A stretch of DNA of 64,000 bases, taken from the NCBI GenBank assembly GCA_027563935.2, contig CM050454.1:46032596-46096595 (forward strand), given 5' to 3'. The DNA comes from Costus lasius. Taxonomy: Eukaryota > Streptophyta > Magnoliopsida > Zingiberales > Costaceae. Every line of letters starts with the position of its first letter. Positions within the stretch are counted from its first letter, which is position 1. The notes beneath the pieces are model-generated. The model saw nothing but the letters and a program-made list of their open reading frames with translations. It was not told the origin of the DNA and made no database searches. This document shows positions 49,001 to 57,520 of the stretch, one piece after another. Position numbers and translations under genes: made by a program.

Positions 49001-49436
49001 ATTTGGAGTTTCAGCCTCTGGCAGTTCACCTATGGCGTCTGGTTCATCCAACTCCGCTAGACAGCCAGTATTTACTTCTGTGAAGTCGACCATTGGATTT
49101 GATTCTGGCGGTACTGGAGATGATCAGATGAATGTTGAGGATAACATGGCTGAAGACACTAACCAGGCACCAGTTAGTTTGGTTTCGCAAATTGGCCAGC
49201 CTGGTTCGTCTTCTAGTGTATCGGTATTTGGCGCTTCTGTAAATCAGTCAGCTGCTTGGCCAATCTTTCAGTTTGGCAGTCAACAAAATAATTCTTCTCT
49301 TCCTCAAAGTTCGTCAGTTCAATCAACTGTCGGTCCAGGAATTCCTCAAGGAGGAAGCTTTACTTTGGGCACCGGTGGTGACAAGTCCGGGCGGAAATTT
49401 GTGAAAGTTCGACGAGACAGGATTCGAAAGAAATAG
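24420..49436 (+). CDS. NUP1: NUP1/NUP136-type nuclear pore basket protein, nine exons
   Basis: The nine exons join in one frame to 3,705 coding bases, or 1,234 residues. The plant family is an FG nucleoporin of the nuclear basket, an analogue of animal Nup153; it anchors export factors and binds importins. Landmarks: an N-terminal basic segment with GGKFRRR and TPYDRP (about 12-29), then GWLAKLVNP and an amphipathic stretch (48-80); [13 protein letters not shown] at 243-255; a KRRSSILD block with GPIRRIRQ near 362-383; Ser/Thr-rich sequence with 12 FG motifs from about 687 to the end; and a basic tail, [13 protein letters not shown]. The family is recognised from these motifs; no search was run. 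Introns of 4.4 and 11.6 kb hold transposons. The start is the first ATG in the frame after the C/T-rich leader. Confidence 0.9.
24679..29098 (+). other. NUP1 intron 1, 4,420 bases
   Basis: It starts GTATGT and ends ATGCAG. A degenerate tandem repeat lies at 26,560-27,215 and a CT-rich tract at about 28,500-28,600. ORFs inside it are short and unsupported. Confidence 0.8.
26560..27215. repeat. Degenerate tandem repeat in intron 1
   Basis: The phrase CTTAGCTATTGTCAATTAG, followed by GTGGACCTAAGC and GTCACCAACAAG, recurs with variation about eight times. Period is roughly 60-90 bases, with insertions. Copies are too diverged to give an exact unit. Confidence 0.65.
29099..29142 (+). CDS. NUP1: NUP1 exon 2
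   Basis: A 44-base exon between ATGCAG and GTGAGT. It completes the split glycine codon and adds [14 protein letters not shown], ending in phase 0. It is too short for ORF detection; frame continuity and good splice sites support it. Confidence 0.8.
30164..30292 (+). CDS. NUP1: NUP1 exon 3
   Basis: A 129-base exon after TTGTAG and before GTATTT, coding 43 residues (102-144) that end [13 protein letters not shown]. This segment matches the family's conserved region before the LLRSR helix. A second in-frame acceptor lies nine bases downstream (CTGCAG), which would drop three residues. Confidence 0.82.
30568..31422. mobile_element. Harbinger/Tourist-like element with a GC-rich minisatellite core
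   Basis: The element (30,571-31,419, 849 bases) is flanked by TAA on both sides (30,568-30,570 and 31,420-31,422), the target duplication of the PIF/Harbinger group. Its ends are inverted repeats: GGCTGTGTTTCCTTG... on the left against GGGTCTGTTTCCTTG... read inward from the right, 18 of 22 bases identical. The middle holds a minisatellite. It has no transposase. It lies in intron 3. Confidence 0.75.
30700..31230. repeat. GC-rich minisatellite inside the Harbinger-like element
   Basis: Many variants of GGCTGGAGGCGGCGAGGCT and GAGGGCGGCTATGGGG are strung together with irregular spacing; the segment from 30,840 to 30,960 recurs near 31,020-31,130. The glycine/glutamate-rich ORFs here are by-products of the repeat. 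Confidence 0.75.
31708..31980 (+). CDS. NUP1: NUP1 exon 4
   Basis: It codes 91 residues (145-235) beginning [16 protein letters not shown] and ending before GTATGA. The acceptor chosen is the CAG ending at 31,707. The AG seven bases upstream (31,700) gives a frameshift and a stop within eight codons. Two copies of a motif, VDVS(L/I)PE followed by (L)HEDLT, show an internal duplication of about 40 residues. Confidence 0.82.
32327..32614 (+). CDS. NUP1: NUP1 exon 5
   Basis: It codes 96 residues (236-331) in phase 0 at both ends, between TTTCAG and GTCAGA. It carries the family signature [13 protein letters not shown] and a later basic block ([11 protein letters not shown]), then [14 protein letters not shown]. 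This is the best single proof of family identity. Confidence 0.92.
32740..32823 (+). CDS. NUP1: NUP1 exon 6
   Basis: An 84-base exon after ATGTCAG and before GTGGTT, coding [20 protein letters not shown] and eight more residues. Both ends are phase 0, so it could be skipped without a frameshift. Confidence 0.8.
33909..34229 (+). repeat. 5' LTR of the copia element
   Basis: It starts TGTTGGAAATCATAACC and ends CTCATGTTTTTACA, 321 bases. It differs from the 3' LTR at four sites: one C/T, one G/A and two adjacent changes near position 238. An internal duplication, GGAAAGATGTG(A/T)TTGGAAAG, is repeated with a period of 39 bases near the start. Confidence 0.95.
34230..34242 (+). other. Primer-binding site of the copia element
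   Basis: CAGTATCAGAGCC follows the LTR directly; it is the initiator tRNA-Met class (GTATCAGAGCC), with the first bases altered. Confidence 0.8.
34368..35300 (+). pseudogene. Gag of the copia element, broken
   Basis: It starts at the ATG at 34,368 (MDSSKKND...). The frame runs on through two stops, TGA at 34,632-34,634 and TAG at 34,701-34,703, each one G-to-A change from a tryptophan codon. It includes the UBN2-type gag segment ([20 protein letters not shown], then [16 protein letters not shown]) and a CX2CX4HX4C zinc knuckle, [15 protein letters not shown] one-base loss near 35,280 shifts the frame into the protease. Gag would package element RNA. Confidence 0.88.
35300..36045 (+). pseudogene. 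Protease and integrase zinc domain of the copia element, broken
   Basis: The protease active site is [15 protein letters not shown] one-base gain near 35,625 returns to the gag frame ([16 protein letters not shown]). After a stop at 35,847-35,849 the HHCC finger of integrase follows: [10 protein letters not shown] and [11 protein letters not shown] further frameshift lies near 36,030-36,045. Confidence 0.85.
36046..36828 (+). pseudogene. Integrase core of the copia element
   Basis: The DDE residues are visible: aspartate in HSDIWGASR, aspartate in RTDNGREY and glutamate in [16 protein letters not shown]. The C-terminal part includes FGCSAFVH and KCVFIGYS, typical of copia integrase. The frame ends at a TGA (36,826-36,828) and continues in the same frame into the RT region. 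Confidence 0.9.
36829..38100 (+). pseudogene. Reverse transcriptase of the copia element, with a small deletion
   Basis: It includes [57 protein letters not shown] and [18 protein letters not shown]. Straight after that about 20-25 residues are missing compared with other copia RTs, and the frame shifts to [16 protein letters not shown] second frameshift near 37,760 precedes the catalytic YVDD (37,808-37,819). [18 protein letters not shown] follows. Enzyme activity is not expected. Confidence 0.9.
38100..38770 (+). pseudogene. RNase H of the copia element
   Basis: It begins after a frameshift near 38,100 ([20 protein letters not shown]). Catalytic residues are seen in [19 protein letters not shown] and LYCDNKAAI, with [13 protein letters not shown] following. 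The frame has no stop before the 3' LTR and reads into it to 38,960. Confidence 0.9.
38761..38770 (+). other. Polypurine tract of the copia element
   Basis: TTGAGGGGAG lies directly before the 3' LTR, the position of the plus-strand primer. Confidence 0.85.
38771..39091 (+). repeat. 3' LTR of the copia element
   Basis: 321 bases, differing at four positions from the 5' LTR. It ends CTCATGTTTTTACA and is followed by the target copy TATAC. Confidence 0.95.
41162..41489. mobile_element. Short inverted-repeat element with purine-rich core, Mutator-like
   Basis: The element (41,172-41,479) has ends AAGGTTTAAGG and, read inward from the right, AAGGTTCTAAAA. The flanks ATATGAGAGT and GTGTGAGAGT agree at 8 of 10 bases, suggesting a 9-10 base target duplication. 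The core is (GGA/GAA)n (41,230-41,310). It shares its end sequence with 42,027-42,637 and 45,279-45,685. Confidence 0.55.
42018..42646. mobile_element. Inverted-repeat element with GAAGCTTC minisatellite, Mutator-like
   Basis: The element (42,027-42,637, 611 bases) is flanked by the perfect 9-base duplication GGGTGGCAC (42,018-42,026 and 42,638-42,646). The ends are AATGTTTGAAG and, inward from the right, AAGGTTTGAAA, each followed by GGTAC(C/G)GGAACC-like sequence. The core (42,193-42,365) repeats the palindrome GAAGCTTC within GAAGCTTCCGGTGGCAA units. No transposase is present. Confidence 0.7.
44407..45084 (+). CDS. NUP1: NUP1 exon 7
   Basis: It codes 226 residues (360-585) between TTGTAG and GTATGG, phase 0 at both ends. 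It begins with the conserved basic block [10 protein letters not shown] and [12 protein letters not shown], followed by a region with [11 protein letters not shown] and other Ser/Pro-rich stretches. This block is a second family signature. Confidence 0.92.
45270..45694. mobile_element. Inverted-repeat element with GA-rich core in intron 7, Mutator-like
   Basis: It runs about 45,279-45,685 with ends CAAGGTTTAAAGAACCG and, inward from the right, AAGGTTCAAAAAGCCGG. The flanks TATCCCCAT and AATCCCCTT match at 7 of 9 bases. The core is a (GAAGGAGA)-like microsatellite (45,340-45,480) followed by a T/C-rich stretch. Confidence 0.6.
45984..46021 (+). repeat. (CT)n microsatellite
   Basis: About 18 uninterrupted CT units in intron 7. 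Confidence 0.95.
46597..46991 (+). CDS. NUP1: NUP1 exon 8
   Basis: It codes residues 586-716 plus two bases of the next codon, between GTAAAG and GTAAGC. It holds the first FG motif, FSFGSKD (residues about 685-691), after a lysine/serine-rich linker. Confidence 0.88.
47882..49436 (+). CDS. NUP1: NUP1 exon 9, FG-repeat domain
   Basis: The last exon starts after CTGTAG with the third base of a serine codon and ends at TAG (49,434-49,436), giving residues 717-1234. It holds 11 FG motifs, including FSFG, LQFG, FKFG, SAFGAFG and FQFG, in a Ser/Thr/Ala-rich, disordered sequence with few charged residues. The C-terminus is basic: [15 protein letters not shown] regions bind transport receptors in the pore channel. 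The exon is continuous over more than 1.5 kb. Confidence 0.95.
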
Positions 49437-49439
49437 CAT

Positions 49440-50759
49440 TTATTCCCGCTTGTAGCTATTTACTTACGATGATAATTTCTAGAATTTTGTTGTAGTGCGA
49501 GGAAGGGTTGTTAATCGGACTATGAAGTGTCAAATTTATAAGATAAATGAGAACTAGATGTTTGTGGGTCGTCTCTATGATAGATTTACATAAAGAAAAC
49601 GTGCAAAAGACATTGAAATGGGACAATCTTCTTAAGGATATACCAAATGGTGAATCGGTAGAAGCGTCTTGCAACTCATAAAATTGTTTCAGCAAATATG
49701 GATTTGTTTGTATCAATTATATTAGTCGCAATACTGGTGATTTTGCCATGCTCTTCTAGCTCGGCATGCAATATTTTAGAAGCAGTTGGCTGAATGGCTG
49801 CCTAATTCCAATGGCCATTGGGTAGCTAAGCTGCAATTCACATTGACTCGACATGTTGGTTGGGTTAGACATTATTCTATTGAATTGTCAATAGACCATA
49901 GGCATAACTTACGAATGGGATAAGTTGGGCTACAATGCAGCAGGATTTGGTGCAACTATGCTTCTAGGGGCGTTGGGTAGTGCAGCATAGTTCTTGCGTT
50001 TGGATGGTCAGCTGTGAAGGTACTAAACGGAAGTAGAGGTCCTTACTTTTTTTATTGATATGGGTTTGCTCTGACACGTGCAAGACTCCTGGGTGTGCAA
50101 GAAAAATCGTAAGTTGGTACCTAGTTTAGAATTTTTTAAAATAGGGTAATTATAATTTATGTTTTATGACTCTTAATTCATACTATGAAGATACGAATCT
50201 TGAGATTTTTATATGTTGAATTATTGGCAAATCTTACAATAATCATCATTGACAGATCTTTCATCAACGATAATTATCATTTATAGATTTGTCAATGATA
50301 ATCTTTAATTTAATGTTGACAAACCTTAATTTATTGTTGATAAATTTTAAATTAAAAATTATCAATAATAATTATCGATCTTTAGTGTCTACTATATGGC
50401 TTTAGAATATGTGAAATATATATTAGGATACTCAGCTTAAAAATTCTAAGTTGGATACTCAGCTTAGGGTATTTTTTTCAAGTGACGGGTTTGAATCTTG
50501 CTCATTATTTTTTTCCTTTGGTGCAACTCTCTCCCTCTCATGTATTAAAAATATTATATATTTATATATTTTTATAATTATATATATTTAAATTTTAAAA
50601 TATATGTATGTAATTTTAAATATATAATAGACAAATATTTAAATTAAAATTTAAATGTATTTAATCAATGTATAAACATTTATAACATATATAAATTTAG
50701 TTTAAATATACAGAAATAATTTAATAAAATTATTAATATAATAGTATATGTATTAAAAC

Positions 50760-50796
<37 letters not shown>

Positions 50797-51526
50797 ATTA
50801 ATATAATATATATGATAATTTTAAATTAATTGTTTGATCATATAAAATTAATAATTTTATAAAAATAATTATTTTAAATTTTAAAGATAAGTTTCATTTA
50901 ATTATAAAAATATATAATTTTAACTTTTTAATTTATTTTGATAATTATATTATATATACATATTATAATTTAGTTAATGAATATTTATTAATAATTAAAT
51001 ATATATTAATTAATTTATGAATTAATAATTTTTAAATTTTAAAAAATTTATTAATTATAAGAAACAGGCGTGATGGACTTTCAAGTAACACTATTATTTA
51101 ATTATAATATTTGAAACTTAAAATTATGTGACAATACAGTTGCTCTATAAAACACTCTTAATAGTAGGTATTACACTTAGTAATGCAATTGTGATAGGTT
51201 TAACTTGTGAGCTAGGTATTTAACATATGGGTAGGCATTGCATGACAAACCAAACACAATTTACCATTTAAATTTGATTTTTTAAAAAATATTATTTATT
51301 GAAATTTTTTGAAAATGTCTATTTCTACTTTTATTTTTTTTAATGTCTTTTTAAGTTAAGTTTTAAGAAATTTTGCTTTGAAAGACGCGCATAAGGCAGC
51401 ATGAGTCTGTCATGTGAGGCCAAAGACACAGACTTTTTGCTCCACATTTGATATAGCTTAAATGGCTCTCATATTCTTCTACTTGCTTTCTTATTGTCTC
51501 TCATTTGACTTACATTTCTCCATCCT
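49440..51526. other. 3' flank of NUP1 and AT-rich intergenic DNA
   Basis: The first few hundred bases probably hold the 3' untranslated region; no canonical AATAAA is obvious close to the stop. From about 50,500 to 51,060 the sequence is almost pure A/T, including an (AT)16 run at 50,763-50,794. No gene is supported. Confidence 0.5.
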
Positions 51527-52076
51527 TAAGGCCTTGTTTACTTAGAAAGTTAGAAGGAAAAAAAAAAAGAAAGTAGGAAAGAAAGGAATGTAGGCTTGTT
51601 TATGTGGGTAGATGAATAGTTTAGAAGGAAAAAATAAGAGAGAAAGTTAGTCATTAATTCTTCCATTTGCTTTCCGTTCAAATCGGACGAAAAACTGAAA
51701 CAATGACTTAACTTTACTAATTTCACACCTAACTTTTCACCACACCGTTACTTATTCTTATTCAATAAGAACTTTTCTCGACTACTCGTCCTTGCTGTCG
51801 CTGCTTGAGCTCGCCGCCATTGCTCGTTCATGCCGCTGTTGTTTTCTCTCGCCGTCGTTGCTCTTATTTAATATTTAATATTTAATGATTTTATGATATT
51901 ATATATATAATATGAATAAAAAAAATAAAAATTGGGGTGTATATATCAATACTTCAAATTTTCTTTCTATCCAAGTGAACACAAGGAAGGAAAATCTATA
52001 ATACATTCCATCCATCTATTTTTCCTTTCTTTTTTTTCTTTTGTACTTTCCATCTGTCCAAATAAACAAGACCTAA
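51527..52076. mobile_element. Tourist-like MITE with TAA target duplication
   Basis: The element (51,530-52,073, 544 bases) is flanked by TAA on both sides. Its ends are inverted: GGCCTTGTTTACTT on the left and, inward from the right, GGTCTTGTTTATTT. The T/A-rich interior has no coding capacity. It belongs to the same superfamily as the element in intron 3 by target site, but its terminal sequence differs. Confidence 0.75.
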
Positions 52077-53340
52077 AAATTGATAATGTCCAAGAAGACT
52101 CATACAAATCCTAGTTGATAGAAAAGAGTAAGATTCTTGTACACATCAAGTATAAGGCACCACAACAAACATCAAATGCATCGAACTTTTTTTTCAAAGG
52201 TTATTTTGAATCAATGTTCTTAATTAGTTCGATTAGCGACTAGCACATAGACCCATTGCATATTGGATCAATATGCTCAAATTGCTCGTACTAGTTGATG
52301 TTAATGCAAAACATATTACCACTTTGATGGCGACTATCCTAACACCTTAAAATGCACCATTGTGTTACAAGAAATTTACATAGTACTTTATGAACAAATG
52401 GAGTCATTTTAGATCAATAAGCTATTGGAATATTCCCTAAAAACTAATCGTTGCATGATAGCTTTAGTATATATTTTGTTATGTTTATATTTATATTAAA
52501 GCATTATTGTTAATATTTTTACTTGAAATTTATACAGTATAAGTAATTATAAAAATATCCTAGAACAATATAATTATTTTAAATGTCATTGATTAAGTAT
52601 TATTGTAGATTGAGACAACAATTATACATAAAGGCTAGTATCATATTCACAGAGTTATCATGACATGAGATATCAAATTAACACATAGATATATATTAGA
52701 GAACATTATATTAGATAAACCTACTACATGACTACATATTACTAGCTATGCTCAAATAAATTGATATAAGACATAATGTATTTGTTTTATTAGTCTACTT
52801 GAGAATTAAGAAATAGAACCAATAAACTATACTAGTATGACACATTCCATGACTTATGTTCTATCTAGATACCAAGGATAATGAGATTAAATTATACGTA
52901 AATATTATCAAAAAAAGTTTTTACTAAGTTTTAACATTCTTATAACTTAGGTAGTAGTAATGCATTACTAGACATTGCTTATTGTTTATAATATTATAAT
53001 AGAGTTATAATATTACTATTAACATTATAAGAACCTACATTAAGAGTAAATTGAAATATACTTTTTGATAAGTGTTAACATATGACATGATGCGATCACC
53101 AAATGGCAATATATATTGTTTTTGAACCATAGACACATCATTTTAATTTTTGCATAATCAAATTAAAGAGTTCAATGTCTCACACGTGGAGGTGTGCACA
53201 TATGTACTAGGTGCATGGGACTGAAGTTCAAAATTGGAATGTGTTAGCACTTGAAGCTCTAACCCTAGATAATTGATGCAGACGGAGCTACTACTAAAGA
53301 GGGGGAGAAACTAAAAGAGAAAACACTCCCCCTACAACTT
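52077..53340. other. Intergenic region
   Basis: AT-rich, with no reading frame, RNA gene or repeat that I can support. Confidence 0.4.
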
Positions 53341-53365
53341 TCTACGAGTAGAATATGGGCAGGCT

Positions 53366-53730
53366 GTGAAGCCCATCACATGTGTGACAGCCTCGGCGAA
53401 AAATGCAGGACAGAAGCACGGCTGTAAATGCCATCACAGGCAGGTTGTGAACGCCTCGGCGAAATCCTATGCACCCGATCATGGCCATGAACATGATCAC
53501 GGGCAGGCCGTGATCTCCTCGACGAAAAATAGAAAAATCAATGATTCCAGACGCGAACGCGATCATGGCTGTGAACACCATCACGGCTAGGCTATGAAAG
53601 CCTTAGCAAATCCTGGAGCGGAAGATCATGGCCATGAACACCATCACGGCCAGGCCATGATCTCCTCGGTGATTTCTGAACCATCCCATCACAGTCGTGA
53701 ACAGCATCACAGCTAGGCCGTGAACACCCC
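53366..53730. repeat. Palindrome array, third type
   Basis: Six units of the form CATCAC(A/G)GC(C/T)AGGC(C/T)(G/A)TGA followed by (A/T)(A/C)CNCCTCGGCGAAA lie near 53,376, 53,433, 53,494, 53,580, 53,641 and 53,704. Period is 57-86 bases. Perfect stems include GATCACGG/CCGTGATC (53,495-53,515), and the self-palindrome TCATGGCCATGA occurs twice (53,479-53,490 and 53,626-53,637). It probably lies within the LTR of the element whose primer site is at 57,303. Confidence 0.75.
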
Positions 53731-54138
53731 TGAAGATGCAGAATTGCCTTGGAGGCCCTGTTTTGACGTACATCGCCCTCCATACCACATTCCTCCATCA
53801 CAAGACAAACTGAAGGACCCCAACAAGGCAACAATTTGGTGATCCCAATGCTCAAGCTAGCCGCCAGATCGGTATATGGGAGTCATCAGCCCTCTCTCGG
53901 TCCATACCGAGATCCTTCAGCCCATAGGCCTCCCAACTCAACCCACTAAAGGCCCGGCCCAAGTGGATATCATAATCATCTAAACAACATGGCCTAAGAG
54001 CAAGCTTCCACCGTAATGAACCAGCCAACAATCTTGAAGTTTTTCTGTTTTGTCGCGACTTGTTCCGAGCTCGTCTAACCGCCACATGCCACCCCCGTAT
54101 GCCCAGGACATGCGCAGAGCTTCAGCAGTAGTTGGTAG
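53731..54138 (+). repeat. LTR of element X, left part
   Basis: This sequence ends in GGTAG, which is repeated at 56,571 on the far side of a solo LTR, so it is continuous with 56,576-57,298. With the primer site at 57,303 the whole is a 5' LTR on the plus strand. Its left border is not identifiable and may lie before the palindrome array. Confidence 0.5.
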
Positions 54139-56575
54139 TGTTGGGGAATGCCGGGTGTAATTTAAAATTTTGCAGTCCCAGGACGCAGCGGAAGAAGCAT
54201 TACACCCGAAACACATTCCTTTCCCAAGGATCCATGCGAGAGAGAGAACACAAGGATGTGTTAGGGTTAGTACCTCTATTGCTTATTAGGATGAAGGTGC
54301 CAAGTTGAAGACGCTCACGTGCTCGTCCTCTACAAGTATCCACGCGTCGACCTTCTCAACGTTGCTCCCTTCCACGCTCGGTGCTAGCCTCGGGAAGAGA
54401 AGATCACCTCTCGGAATCTCCTTCTCCTTCCTCCTTGCTCTTCACGCCAACTTGTCTCCTTGCTTGGAGACTCTCGGCCAAAGACAAGAGGAAGAGAAGA
54501 GAGGGTGGCGCTCCACAAGAAGAAGAGGGCGGCTTGAATTCTAGGGCTTGCGCAACTCCAAGTTGCCTTTTCCTCAAGAAGAATTCTGCACTTGATGTTC
54601 ATCCAATGATCATCCAAAATCGTCATAACAAGAGGGGGCGCATACCCCTTCTTTTATAACCGACCAAGCCAAACCGCCACCTCTCTTTCCTTCTATGCTC
54701 TTGGCGCAATTCCTCCAAGGAATTTCCATAAGAGTTCAGCTACATCCTCTCTTGAATAGGCGCAACATGAAGCATGGAAAGAATCTAGCTTCTTGCCTTA
54801 TCAAGAGAGGAAATTTGAGTTCCAATTCAATTAGGACTTTCCATATATGATTGGCCAAATCATTGCTTGAATAAATCAAGCCATATTTGCCAACATATCA
54901 GCCCCACACGTCCAAGATAGTTTCCAATTGAGGAAACAACTTTCCAAAAGGATTCATACACCCCAATTGGCGCAAATTCCATATATGGAATTATCCCATG
55001 CGCCAAGTGTATTTCCAACTCCTATTAGGATTCAAACTTGCCTCAATTAGAATTAATCCACAATCCCTAATTGGATTTGGATCTCAACACTAATTAGGCC
55101 CATGGAAATAAATCCTTATTGGATTAGGATTTGCGCCCAACACAATGAGCCTTATCCAAATCCAATTCTCTTTAGGATTTGAATCCTAGTTGGATTAGGA
55201 TTTGCGCCCAACCACTATGGGCCTTATCCAAATCTAATTCTCATTAGGATTTGAATCCTAATTAGATTAGGATTCTCATTTCTAGTAGAATTAGAATTCC
55301 AACTCCTAATTGAATTAGGATTCCAACTCCTAGTTGGAATAGGACTCTATTTCCCAATAGGGTTAGGATTCTAACTCCTAATTAAATTAGGATTCCAACT
55401 CCTAGTTGGATTAGGATTCCAATTCCTAATAGGGTTAGGATTCCAACTCCTAATTAGATTAGGATTCCAACTCCTAGTTGGATTAGGATTCCAATTCCTA
55501 ATAGGATTAGGATTCCAACTCCTAATTAGATTAGGATTCGAATCCAACATGGTATATAATCCCTTGTTCAAGTCCAACTTGACTAGGATACATATACAAA
55601 CTCATGAATCCCAATTGGACTCAGATTCAACCATGAATCTGTCTTGGACTCAGAATTATGAACTTAAATATATTCCAAGATTTCCAGATCATAAAACAAC
55701 GTCAAGAGTCTATTGCGTGTGACCCGGTAGGATCCTAATGACGATAGCAATGATGATTGAATATCATCATAAGTAGTGAGAGGTATCTAGCAACACATCA
55801 CTACTACCCATGTCATAGGACTTAAGTCATCTGGCAACAACTCCCTAACAAGCAACGAGGATTCCCATGCATTCTAGATCCCTTTGCCTAAACTGATATC
55901 CTGCCATTGGATTAGTCTCAAGTTTATTATCCAATGCATTGGTCATGACTCAACAAGTGTGGCCACACTTTCCTGTCATGCACCAATAAGGTGGGGCGCC
56001 CCGAGGTGGATATCATGCTTCCTCGGAAGGAAGGGGCAAATCCTACTATTGGTCATCCATGTCTCTACATGACTTATGACATGCTCAATGACAGTCGTTT
56101 TGATCACCCATTTACGGAGAGACGTAAGACTGTATCAAAACATACCCATCATCATATCTAGACATGAATACCTCAAGTCTAAGGATCAATGCAAACCTCT
56201 TGCATGTGAGATTGACTTGTTGACTAGACAAGTCAATCCTCACGGTGGATCACTCCAGTGCATCCAATGCACCTGTATGTCTGCGTTACTGTGCCCCGCA
56301 CCTAACCAGCCCATACACCAGTCTCACATGCACCAAAGCTGTCCCATATCGGCTAAGGCACCTTGACCGGGGATTACTTATGAGAATGGATCCAATCCAA
56401 ACTCCTGGGACATTATCTATGCAATTCAATACATCAACGCAGGTAAAGCAATCTGCATAATAACGACCATGCCTTTATTGATTATATCAATTTCATTAAT
56501 TCTATCGAAGTATATTTAAACAATGCCTGACCATGTCCATACATTTGTCTGCAGGGCATATACACCAACAGGTAG
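54134..56575 (-). mobile_element. Solo LTR of family A, with perfect target duplication
   Basis: The LTR runs 54,139-56,570 (2,432 bases), from TGTTGGGGAATGCC to CATATACACCAACA. GGTAG flanks it on both sides. It is related to the LTRs at 1,514 and 16,338 (for example the shared CACGCTCGGTGCTAGCCTCGG) but longer, partly through a tandem repeat at 55,290-55,540. No coding region is present. Confidence 0.88.
55290..55540. repeat. 24-base minisatellite with a three-unit higher-order pattern
   Basis: About ten units of the type AGGATTCCAACTCCTAATT plus five bases (24 in all). Three variants differ in their last nine bases (AATTAGATT, AGTTGGATT, AATAGGATT) and recur in the same order, giving a 72-base higher-order unit. 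Looser TTAGGATT repeats extend to about 55,020. The WNPNPIRS peptide repeat read on the minus strand is a by-product. Confidence 0.85.
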
Positions 56576-57298
56576 AAGTTTATTTTATTTTGTCTTATGT
56601 GACAGTCTTTACTACTTTTTGATTGCAAAAGTAGGTAGTTGGTAGGATTCAGCCCTTGTTTTGTTCCACCTCTCTTATCTTATAAACGAGAAGGGGTGGG
56701 CTAGCATTTCTCTTCAGTTCTCTAGTAGTAATAGAGTTCTCATAGTGAGCTGAAAGGAGTAGAAGTTGGTGCCTTGACTTCGACGTGTGTGCTGTAAGAG
56801 TAGAGGTTGGTGCCTCAACTCCTTGTGTTTCCCTGCGATTGCAAGAAGTAAATCCCACCGTCTCCGGTGGGTCAGGTTCGCCTGTTTTCAGAATTATATC
56901 GTGTTCTCTTTCCACTATGTTTTGCACTCTTCCCCTTCACCCCTCCACGAGTATCTGTACATCGGAGGCGTGGTACGATTTCTTACTTTTGGTGTGTCCG
57001 CAGGTTCATAGGTGCGCGAGCAGAGCCCCACTGATCCGCTATCCCCTCGGAACGTGTTACGCTTAAATTGCTCGCTAAGAGGTTAGTGAGTGAATTTCAT
57101 AGACTTGGGTGTCATTCGGTTCTCTCTTGCATTAGTGTTGCCCCGAAACGAATTCACCACTGATTTCCTTATGTTTTTCGCTGCACTTTATGAACGTTTT
57201 TACTTCCCTCATCTCAAGAACCTCTCATGTTTCCAAGCATCATCTAAACACCGTAGAGTACGGAACTAAGGACCAACCCTCCTATGGTAGCTACATCA
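56576..57298 (+). repeat. LTR of element X, right part
   Basis: Continuation of the LTR split by the solo LTR. It ends in TACATCA, four bases before a primer site. It contains a TATAA-like TTATAAACG near 56,680 that may be the promoter of this element. Confidence 0.55.
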
Positions 57299-57302
57299 AT
57301 TC

Positions 57303-57314
57303 TGGTATCAGAGG
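57303..57314 (+). other. Primer-binding site of element X
   Basis: TGGTATCAGAGG differs from the initiator tRNA-Met type site (TGGTATCAGAGC) at the last base only. Confidence 0.75.
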
Positions 57315-57457
57315 AGTTGCGTGTTTAGTTTTTATTGTTCGCATGATCCAACTCCGTTGCATTTGCATACTTCAGCATTATCTCTGAAATTTCTGCATTC
57401 TGCACTTAGTGTGTTTTTCCCCTTGCTTGTGTATGGTGATTACGAGATCATAAGTCA

Positions 57458-57520
57458 TGTCTTCCCAATTCCCTGATTCCCAAGGGTCTATCCAACCCTT
57501 GGAAGGGACTAGGACCCAAG
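57458..57520 (+). pseudogene. Start of a reading frame in element X, cut by an LTR
   Basis: An ATG 144 bases after the primer site opens MSSQFPDSQGSIQPLEGTR and is interrupted after 21 codons by an LTR starting TGTTGGGG at 57,521. Position suggests gag, but too little remains to identify it. Confidence 0.45.

Noticed and set aside
53366..53730. CRISPR array
   Set aside because: Units are diverged and spacer-like parts are repeated too; no cas genes exist and the context is a plant retrotransposon.
55371..55577. Repeat protein with WNPNPIRS units on the minus strand
   Set aside because: It is an automatic product of the 24-base minisatellite, where no frame contains a stop.
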